Part shown: positions 55,701 to 64,000 of the stretch, piece after piece
Numbering within the stretch: position 1 is the first letter of the stretch
Layout of the letters: each line of letters begins with the position of its first letter
Source: Solanum dulcamara
Lineage: Eukaryota; Streptophyta; Magnoliopsida; Solanales; Solanaceae
Length of the DNA: 64,000 bases
Direction: 5' to 3'
Assembly (NCBI RefSeq): GCF_947179165.1
Contig: NC_077243.1
Span: 51,760,001 to 51,824,000, forward strand
Made by a program: the position numbers and the translations under genes
Notes under the pieces: model-generated
Told to the model about the DNA's origin: nothing
Databases searched by the model: none
What the model saw: only the letters and a program-made list of their open reading frames with translations

Positions 55701-58162
55701 CAATGTTTACTCATACATCGGAGGAAAAGGAGAGGCTACTTGCCAAGGTAAACTCCTATATGCCTATGTGGATCCACTAGGCTACATGAAGGATCGAGCC
55801 TCAACCACGGGTGACCCTCAAAGAGATCAAGCCTCTACTACAAGTGATCCTTTATCCTACGGTGGCACATAGTTATAAGACAATGGGATCTTACTATGGG
55901 TCTCTTGCCTCTACTACGGGAGAGAGAGCCTATCCCAAGGTCCACTCGGTGCTAGGTAAGCTCTCAATGGAATAGTTATAATCAAAAGTCATAAAGTCAA
56001 CATCATGTGGGAGGGGCCATATCTACTACCCGTTACTATTCTTAAAATCATAATCATAGAATATCTCCTTAATCTTGGCTCAAATAGCCTCATAAAGCAT
56101 GCTCAATCTTATCATGAAACTTGCTTGAACATCTTGTAAAATCATGATCATGTCTTGTAATGAAAAATTAGGGCAAGAGTATGAGTTCACATATACTTGA
56201 CTTGAAACCATGTAATTAAAAGGAAATCATACTTAATCATATAGAACAATATCAATTGAATCATAATCAAGAGAACTCATTAAAGAATTAATGAACCCTA
56301 AATAGCTTTATAGAGAAATTACTTGAACATCATTGAAACATCATTTTATAATCTTCATCAATCACTCATAAGTCTCAAACATCATTTATAAAAACCTTAA
56401 TTGGAAACCATTAAAATTGATCATAGTTCATGTAAATCATCATTGAAACTAAGTTTATGCATGGGCAATTGTAAAACAACTTAAAATCATGCAATTAATA
56501 TAGAATTATGTTTATGATGATCATTGGAGACAATTAAAAACATAATTGAAAAAGCCCAACGCAATTCATCAATCTAGGATTAGAAAACGATTGAAATTGT
56601 AGAGATTTTTGAGAAAAAACTTTGGAACTCCATGGGTAAAAGGAACCCATGGATCAAATTCCACATACCTTACCTATCACGGCCCTAGCCATGAAGTTTG
56701 AATGATGAAACCCTTGGATCCCTAGATCAACTTGTAGGAGAAAACCTTTGAGAGGAATCGTTGATTGCCTTAGGAGAATTTTAGTGAATGATTTAGAATA
56801 GGAGGGGATTTTGAAGGGTTAGGTAGTTATAGGTTCAGAACATTGCCCTAAAGGTATCTAGATACATTGAACTGAAATTAAAAAAAGAACATATCCCCCT
56901 CATTAATTAATCTAGAAAGACCCTACAAATTGAGTTCTACAAGCCGTAACAAGGTCTATGAGTCATAGACTTGACTCATCCTATTGAGTCTGAAAATACC
57001 CTAAAAATTGAGCCTCAGAATCATTCCTATGACTTGTTCTTATGAGTCGTCAAAAGTCTTACGGGTCGTAGACCCAATTTGTCCTCTAGGGTTTGAGAAA
57101 CCTGTAAATCCTGAGCTTCTGATCTTCTTCTATGAATCAATATTATGAATCGTCAAGGTGTCTACAAGTCATCAAATTGACTTGTAGACCCTCCTTCCAC
57201 TTAACCCATTTTCTTTATTCAATCCCCTCCCTAAGAGTCACTCATATGACTCCTACGACACGTAGGTCGTGTAGTAGAAGCTGAGACAGTCCATTTTTTT
57301 AGAAATTTTTCCCTCGTTACAACTTTTTAACTTCTGGGGTCTTACAAGTGCGAGGTCTAGCCTCCGTTCAGTCATATTCTATTGGTGTTGGTCGAGGTTC
57401 TAGTTCGGTACACTCTGGTTTTGAGTCCTCATAATTAGTTCTCTTTAGTCATATCTATTATATGTACTCATCGGGCTTATGGGGGTTTGTTCGAGTTTTT
57501 ATTTAAACTTGAGCAAGAGTGTACCTTCTGGGCTTATGAGGGCCCAGTTAGGTGTAGTTTAGTTTGTAGATTACTTTAGTTAGTCCTTTATACAGTCGTG
57601 TGTATCTTATTATTACATTATTTTTTTTTGCTCTTGACCTCTGTTCTGTTCTATTCCTTCTTTTCATATTGCCTTTACCTTTCAAGCTCAGTCAGCCTAT
57701 GATGCCTACTGGGTACTTGTTATTTTAGTACTCATACTACACTTTGCATCTTCTTCGTGATGTAGGTCCAAGCACCAATAGCCAGCATTGATATCGAGCC
57801 TGCAGTAGTCTGATCCAGAGACAAGGTGAGCACATGATGTTTTGTACTATTTCAGTCTCCATTTGTATATGTTGACTAGTCTTTTGCATTTTGAGACAGT
57901 CCAATTTTTGTGGTCCACTTTTGGAACTCGTACTCTTTTGATTAGGCAGCTCTGTACTTGTGACTTTCAGGTTCTGGGAGAGTTATTTTAAGTATATATT
58001 TGTTTGGTTTTTGTCTTCTATTGAATTATCTTGCTTATGTTAGAATGGCTTATTCTATTTAGTTTTTACCCTTAAACCTATTATTAGCTGTTTTGTGTTA
58101 CGGTTGGCTTACATACTGCATTATAGTAGGTGTCATCACGACCTCAGAAATTGAGTCATGAT
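52766..58162 (+). mobile_element. 5' LTR of gypsy element C, with nested solo LTR
   Basis: Begins near CGTAATGACCCTCCAGGTCA (a TG start mutated to CG) and ends just before the PBS at 58167. Net of the nested insertion it is about 2.9 kb, similar to the chromovirus LTRs at the left of the window. A CCTATAAGA TATA-like motif lies near 53473-53481. Confidence 0.65.
54887..57346 (-). mobile_element. Solo LTR of the element A/B superfamily (2460 bp)
   Basis: Read on the minus strand it starts TGTAAGACCCC and ends GTCGTGACA; near the end ATATGCTAAGAGGCTTGGTT matches LTR A (about 7978-7998). No internal region is attached. Flanks AGTGT (54882-54886) and AGTGC (57347-57351) form a 5 bp target duplication with one change. 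It probably arose by LTR-LTR recombination. Confidence 0.82.
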
Positions 58163-58166
58163 AAGT

Positions 58167-58180
58167 TGGTATCAGAGCCC
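58167..58180 (+). other. Primer binding site, element C
   Basis: TGGTATCAGAGCCC immediately after the LTR end; complementary to initiator Met-tRNA. Confidence 0.82.
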
Positions 58181-58309
58181 CAGGTTCACCAATCTTACTT
58201 GTACAGAGCTAACGTCTAGTAGAGTCCTACGGATTAGTGTGGAGACGTCTGTGACTTATCTTCGAGAGGCTACAGGATGTTGTTAAGAAAAATTCCTTTT
58301 TTTCCTCAT

Positions 58310-59690
58310 TTTTGTGCAACGTATGTCTTATTGGTTTCTTGGAATCTCAGTTATTTTACTCTTTCACAGGATTGTTCGCAGGCAAGGCACAGTAGCCGGG
58401 GGTGAGGCACCTGGGCTCGCAGATAGAGCCCCAGCTAGAGGAAGAAGCCGACCTAGAAGTTGTGCAAGAGCTGCAATATCGGTCCATTATAGAGATGAGG
58501 CTCCTGAGCCCGAGGAGGAGCCATAAGCAACTTGTTTACCTCAACAACTGATGGTGCCGGGACCAACCCCGCTACCACCTGCACCAGCTGCCGGACCGGA
58601 GATCTAGGCTATACTCACCTAGATCTTGGCAGCTATCGGTGAGATGAGATAGGCATTAGCTCTAGCTCCAGCCTCAGCACCGCAGGGTCATCCTACAGTA
58701 GTAGCCCAAAAAGCCAACCACTACCTACTCATGTGGCCGCACAGCCGGTTATAGATAAAGGGGTCATGCACTACGTGAGTAGAAAATGCTTGGAGTAATC
58801 GAAAAACTTTCACTACCTGTGTTCACTGGAGTGACTGGGAAGGACGCTCATGAGTTCTTGACTACCTTCCAAGAGTTGCTTCAATCCTTAGGCCTTGTAG
58901 ATTCAAGAGGAGCCGACTCACAGCACATTAGTTCTGTAGGCCCACCAGATAGTGGTGGAGCTTGTACCTACCATATCTTGGGATTAGTTTTTAGGGGCTT
59001 TCTTGGCTCGATATATACCACAGAGCATTAAGTACAGGCTTCGTGACGATTGCTCTAGATTAGAACAGGGCTCCATGACCGTCTTAGAGTACGAGGCGAG
59101 GTTCTATGAGCTGTCCCGCTATGCTACCATGATTCTACCCACAAAGGAGGAGAGAGTTTGCTTTTTTATACCGGGGTTGAGGTACATATAGAGAGTTGAT
59201 ACAAAGAATCTTGCTTCAGTAGGTCATTCATTTCTTGATGTAGTTGACCACACTCGGTCCATAGAGCACATTCACCGTATGACCCAAGGGGGCAGTGGCA
59301 AGAGGTCCAGATGGGATGATAGCTACAGTAGGCCCATTTCAAGTCTAGAGACTCCTATGATAGGCCCTGCCAAAGGTTTTAGCAGGGTCAGTCTAATCGG
59401 CCTGTTCAAGCGGCATTACTTGCTTCTAAGGGCAGCCAGCATCAACAGGGTGGTCCTATCACTGGCCAGAGCTCGAGGGGACCATATTCCCTCCCTTCCT
59501 ATAGCGGATGGGTTATTATGGGTCGTTCAGCTTTAGGGTATTATGATTGTAGGTCATTTAATCATTGGTCCAGAGAGTGGCCCCAATGTGGGTAAGGGGC
59601 GATTGTGCTAGCTCCTCTAATAGCTATACCAGTGACAACAATGCCTCCTCCAGTTAGAGGGGGAGCTCTAGATTAGGATCATCGGGGTAG
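58310..59690 (+). pseudogene. gag of gypsy element C, degenerate
   Basis: Pieces in several frames: ARGRSRPRSCARAA, LPVFTGVTGKDAHEFLTTFQ, ARYIPQSIKYRLRDDCSRLE, QGSMTVLEYEARFYELSRYA and EERVCFFIPGLRYI, typical of plant chromovirus gag. The zinc-knuckle region (59510-59600) is degraded. Confidence 0.75.
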
Positions 59691-59699
59691 ATAAAAGGG

Positions 59700-60898
59700 T
59701 GCTGGAAGTGGAGCATGAAGAGGAATTTCAAGAAGTAGATCAGATGCACGACTATTGGGGCACAAGCTATTTCTATACAGCCCCAGCGATGGCGGCGACT
59801 GAGGCATCCGATGATGTTATCATATGGACACTCTTATTATGCCACTATCCTGTTACATGTTTATTTGATCTAGGATCCCCATATTCATATATATCTGTCT
59901 ATTATGCTCTCCGATCTTGTATGGGGTTCGAATCCTTATCAGAGCCTATTCATATTTTGACCCCGGTGGGTGAGTCTTTAGTAGTTGATCAGGTGTTGTG
60001 GTCTTTCTTAGTGACCATCTAGGGTTATGATACTAGAGTTGATCTTATTCTACTAGATATGTCAGATTTTGATGTGATTTTGGGTATGGACTGGTTATCC
60101 CCTTACTATGTGGTCTTGGTTTGCTACGCCAAGACTGTTACCTTAGCCACGACTGGCATCCCTTTGGTGCTATGGCATGGTGCCTAGAGTCGCACACCGA
60201 TAGGGATTATCTCTTTTATGCAGACTTGGCAGTTGGTTGCTTTGGGATGTCTAGCTTAGTTGGCCTATGTATGTGATGTTAGTAGAGATAGCCCTTCAGT
60301 TGACTCAGTTCTCGTAGTTAGAGATTTTGTGGATATGTTCCTTACGTACCTACCTAGCCTTTCCCAGACTGTGATATTAACTTTTTCATAGAGTTGGACC
60401 CATTCACCTGGCCTATTTCTATTCCACCTTATTGTATGGCACCTGTAGAGCTTAAGGAGCTCAGTGTTTAGCTTGAGGACCTCCTTGGTAAGAGGTTCAT
60501 CTGTCCGAGTGTGTTGCCATTGGGTGCTCCTGTTCTATTTGTTAAGAAAGATGGGACTATGAGGATGTGCATTGACTATAGGCAGTTGAACAAGGTGACG
60601 GTGAAGAATCGTTACCCCATGCCTCGCATTGATGACCTATTTGATCAGATTCTGGGTGAATTAAGTGTTTTCTAAGATAGATTTGAGATCCAATTACCAT
60701 CAGCTGAGGATTAGGGCAGCGGACATCCCTAAGAATGTATTTAGGACTCGTTATGTCCACTATAAGTTCCTTGTGACTAATGCCACAGCAGCCTTCATGG
60801 ACTTGAGGACCCGAGTGTTCAGGCCATACCTTGATTCTTTCGTCATTATCTTTATTTATGACATATTAGTATACTCGCGGAGCCGGAGTGTTATACCC
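59700..60898 (+). pseudogene. pol of gypsy element C, cut off in RT
   Basis: Protease region (CLFDLGSPYSYISVYYAL, LLDMSDFDVILGMDWLSP), with DLG where DSG/DPG is usual. The RT follows in broken frames ([23 protein letters not shown] near 60540-60590, [20 protein letters not shown], and [16 protein letters not shown]). The catalytic FIDD reads FIYD. The RT is interrupted at 60898 by the start of another LTR. Confidence 0.8.
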
Positions 60899-61330
60899 CA
60901 TAATTTTGTACATCGAAACATTTTTGTAAGCTCCTCTAAAGTTGTCATATGATCCATGTTATCCATGACGTTACCAAATGATCCGAAGAAAAGGATGATA
61001 TAATGCCTCATATTTTGCATAGACTAGTTCTATGTGAGTAGTGATGGTTTGAAATAGGTTTGGAAGGTTTGAAAGGAGTTTGAGGCCAAATAATGTGTCA
61101 TGGTAATCGACCTACTTGCTTAAGCTATCAGTTTGTATGTCTTACATAATTAAGCTACTTGAGTACATATCGAGCTTAAGTAGCAAGGATCACATAAGTT
61201 CTTAAGGGAAGACTAGATTACAAACCTACTAAAAAGAGAAAGTAAGTGATGCACCTACTTAGAATGTATGGGTTGCATTTTATGAAAATGGCAAGTAGGT
61301 GATGCAACTACTTATAAACTTTTGGCATGA
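60899..61330 (+). mobile_element. Start of another LTR (TGTTATACCCC type)
   Basis: Begins TGTTATACCCCATAATTTTG right at the break in element C pol, the start typical of a further gypsy LTR family. Internal repeats of CAAGTAGGTGATGCA occur near 61235-61300. It is interrupted by the RTE LINE at 61331. Confidence 0.55.
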
Positions 61331-61463
61331 ATTAAGTGGGGAAGTGCTCTGAGTCCCCAGCTACTGTCCTTACCCTGGCTTTGGCACCCTCATACATGTT
61401 TTTGATCACCCTAATGTACGCCGCAGGTACACCTTTAGCCTCCAAACATCTCCATAGTATCTC

Positions 61464-62345
61464 TCATGGAACTTTATCGTAAGCCTTTTCTAGATCGATG
61501 AATACTATATGCAAGTCCCTATTCCTTTCCCTATACTGCTCCACCAGTCTCCTCATAAGATGGATGGCTTCTATAGTTGAGCATCCAGGCATAAATCCAA
61601 ACTGGTTTTCTGAAATAGACACGCCTTTCCTAACCCTCATCTCCACCACTCTTTCCCACACTTTCATAGTATGACTTAGAAGCTTGATACCTCTATAGTT
61701 GTTGAAGCTCTGGATATCCCCCTTGTTTTTATATAGAGGGATCATTACAGTCGACCTCTATTCTTTCGACATTATTATTGTCTTAAAGATGACATTAAAT
61801 AACCTAATCAGCCACTCCAAACCTATCGAGCTCGCGCTTTTCCAAAATTCCCCAAGAATCTCATTAGGTCCGGTCGCTCTTCCCTAGCGCATCCCACGCA
61901 CAACACCCTTAACCTCTTCGACTGTAATACTCCCACAACACCTAAAATCGTGAAGCCTCCTTGTATGTACCAAATCTCCCAACACAATCTCTCTGTCTCC
62001 TTTTTCATTCAAGAGTTTATGGAAGTATGACTGTCATTTCTGTTTAATGAGGGTCTCCTCTATCAATACATTTTCATGCTCGTCCTTAATGTACTTCACA
62101 TGATCCACATCGCGTGCCCTTCTCTCCCGCGCCCTGGCTAGCTTGAAAAATTTCCTATCCCCGTCTTTCTCTTCTAGTTCAGCGTAAAGGTGTTCAAAAG
62201 CTGTCGTTTTTGCCGTCGAAACCGCCAATTTCGCCTCCTTCCTCGCTATCTTATAAAGTTCCCTATTCGTCCACTTCTCCACCTCATCCTTGCTTTCTAT
62301 CATCTTTGCATACGCTATCGTCTTTGCTTCTACCTTTCCTTGCAC
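61464..62345 (-). pseudogene. RTE RT N-terminal region, degenerate
   Basis: [40 protein letters not shown] and [20 protein letters not shown], then after decay [60 protein letters not shown] and [16 protein letters not shown], usual in the family, reads GCST. Confidence 0.82.
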
Positions 62346-62499
62346 TTCTCCATTCCACCACTAGTCCCCTCGATGCCGGCCACCACTACCTATCGAGACT
62401 TCTAATACTTCCCTTGATACAATCCTAATACAACTAGCTGTCCTATCCTATATAGTGTTCGCATCTCCACTACTATCCCAGCCCCCCATATCCTTCAAT

Positions 62500-63416
62500 T
62501 TCTCTCCCATCTCTAGGGCGCTAGCCGTGGTCAAACTCTTCTATCTGATCCTAGGTCGGTCATCCTCGACCCTCTTCTTCCTCGTCATCTTGATCCCTAA
62601 ATCCATCACCAAGAGCTTATGTTAGGTCATAAGGTTGTCGATCAGAATGACCTTACAGTCTTTGCACAGACCTTTATCATTCTTCCTAAGGAGTAAAACA
62701 TCTATCTGATTCTTAGCCACCACACTCCGGAAGGTTACCAAGTGGTCCTCCTTCTTTGGAAAACTCGAATTGATTATCACCAATCCAAAAGTTCTTGCGA
62801 AATCCAAAAGTGAAACTCATCCTCCATTTCTGTTCCCGAAGCAAAAGCCTCCATGCACATCATCATACCCTCCTAAAATAGACCCGATGTGCCCATTGAA
62901 ATCCCCTCCCACAAAAAGCTTCTCGGTAGGTGGTATGCCTCCCACTAACTCATTTAAATCCTCCTAAAAGAGCCTCTTATCCTCCTCGCCTAAGCCCGCT
63001 TGCGGAGCATAAACACTAATAATGTTCAACGTGATCCCTTTAACGACCACCTTAATTGACCTCATCCTATCAGTGACTCTCCTAACCTCCATCACCTGAT
63101 CCCTTAAATTACTGTCTACTAAAATGCCTACCCCATTCCTACACTTCGATCTACTAGAGAACCAAAGCTTATACCCTTCTACCTCATTAGCTTTAGAACC
63201 TATCCATTTGATCTATTGTACACAAACTATATTAATCTTCCTCTTATTTAAAATCTTAACTAGCTTTATGAATTTTCCCGTCAACGTCCTAATGTTCCAA
63301 GAACCTACTCTTAGTCTAGACGTTCCTCTAACCCACTTACCCTTCCTTACCCTCATCCCCGTCTCCGTCCTTGAGTGAGAACATGATCCTAGTCTACCAT
63401 CACTATCCAAAGTCAC
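62500..63416 (-). pseudogene. RTE endonuclease (APE-like), degenerate
   Basis: The minus strand gives RVGSWNIRTLTGKFIKLVKI (N-terminal strand with the catalytic Asn), KINIVCVQ, then a stop where ETKW is expected. Next come ISVYAPQAGLGEEDK, LFVGGDFNGHIGSILGGYDD (the GDFNGH catalytic block) and LVIINSSFPKKEDHLVTFRS. Stops are scattered. Confidence 0.8.
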
Positions 63417-63421
63417 GAAAA

Positions 63422-64000
63422 CATGTATGAACTAATAAATTATTCAAAGATTTAAAGTCAGCAAAATGTAACTACAATTGTATGAGTAAAGAATAAATAT
63501 GGAAATCGGAGTTACCAACTCCAGTTAAAATGAACCTGATTGCCGCCGAAAAATACTGTTCACGTTGGAGTATTGTTTACTTTGGAGTTACTGTTCACGT
63601 CGAAGTTACTATCCGCAACGACCTTTGAGTAAAACCCAAAAATGATAGCATTTAATGAAGCAATATTTCGTTGAAGAATTTCGTCGAACACCTTCAAGGC
63701 ACTATATACGGTGCTCTTTCAGCAAGAAGATCAAGGCGGATGCCAAAAGATACAAATGGATCAAGAGACTGCAATACTAGTCTTGCTAGATGCATATCAA
63801 GATACACTGGCTGCGCGAGCACTAAGAGAAGCTAACGCAGTATGCCTGCTGTGCCGAGCAGCCCACCACTGGAGTGCCACAGGATTGCAAGCGAATTGTC
63901 ACCAGATTGTTGCTTGTAGGAGAAAATGGAGAATCGTTGCTTGTAGAGAAAGTGGATAAGTATAGAGATGAAAACAATGTCCCAATCAGTCGGTGGGGAC
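63422..64000. other. Unassigned sequence at the right edge
   Basis: An 82 aa frame (63711-63959) shows no family resemblance. Repeated GTTACTGTTCACGT / GTTGGAGTATTGTTTACT words near 63555-63610 may belong to the interrupted LTR. No call made. Confidence 0.35.

Larger units (their letters stand above)
61331..63421 (-). mobile_element. RTE LINE retaining the 5' half (endonuclease and N-terminal RT), 3'-truncated
   Basis: Opposite to the usual 5' truncation: it starts near the ORF N-terminus at 63421 and stops inside the RT at GGDSEHFP (61331). Neither the catalytic FADD block nor the (TTG)n 3' end is present. Together with the 3' copies in MED25 it covers most of the element. Confidence 0.82.

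Noticed and set aside
1..64000. CRISPR arrays, bacterial operons, plasmid or phage features
   Set aside because: Nothing of this kind; spliced plant gene and plant transposons throughout.

Overview
The window is nuclear DNA from a flowering plant, almost certainly a member of the Solanaceae. It is AT-rich and carries a spliced, intron-rich gene. It is packed with repeat families typical of nightshades: RTE-type LINEs and their (TTG)n 3' ends, which are shared with TS-like SINEs, a tRNA-derived SINE, chromovirus-type Ty3/gypsy elements with ~3 kb LTRs, copia remnants, and hAT and Mutator-like MITEs. I cannot fix the genus from sequence alone (Solanum, Capsicum and relatives all fit).

The one host gene is MED25 (PFT1), a Mediator subunit, on the minus strand. 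Reading the minus strand by eye, I could join 15 GT-AG exons from an ATG at 52294 to a TGA at 10858. They give one open frame of 2445 nt (814 aa) with no internal stop. Its layout is that of plant MED25: an N-terminal von Willebrand A domain, a Gly/Met/Ser/Gln-rich linker, an ACID domain and a polyglutamine tail. Coding sequence is about 6% of the 41.4 kb locus; the rest is introns filled with dead transposons.

Layout. 1-8054: a decayed Tekay/Del-like Ty3/gypsy element on the + strand (partial 5' LTR, PBS, gag, pol with chromodomain, PPT, 3' LTR), with a foldback Mutator-like MITE in the 3' LTR. 8055-10695: gag remnant and LTR of a second gypsy element, ending about 160 bp from the MED25 stop codon. 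10858-52294: MED25. Intron 13 holds an RTE LINE, a hAT transposase relic, a copia 3' end and a non-autonomous hAT split by an RTE fragment. Intron 11 holds another hAT MITE, a copia remnant and an RTE LINE that is itself split by an L1 LINE. Intron 7 holds a large copia remnant with nested hAT-like elements, three SINEs, a 5S-rRNA-like sequence and an RTE fragment, next to a separate MITE. Introns 6 and 4 hold a TRIM-like LTR piece, an RTE fragment and L1 fragments. 52766-60898: a third gypsy element (+), whose 5' LTR begins only about 470 bp upstream of the MED25 ATG and carries a 2.46 kb solo LTR. 60899-64000: the start of another LTR, a 3'-truncated RTE LINE (-) with endonuclease and part of the RT, and unassigned sequence.

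None of the transposon reading frames looks intact; all carry stops, frameshifts or deletions. The functional content is MED25, a co-activator that links transcription factors, notably jasmonate-pathway MYC proteins, to RNA polymerase II. I found no rRNA or tRNA gene that looks functional, no CRISPR and no clear undescribed system. The most notable features are the survival of a complete Mediator gene across such heavily invaded introns and the strong orientation bias of the insertions.
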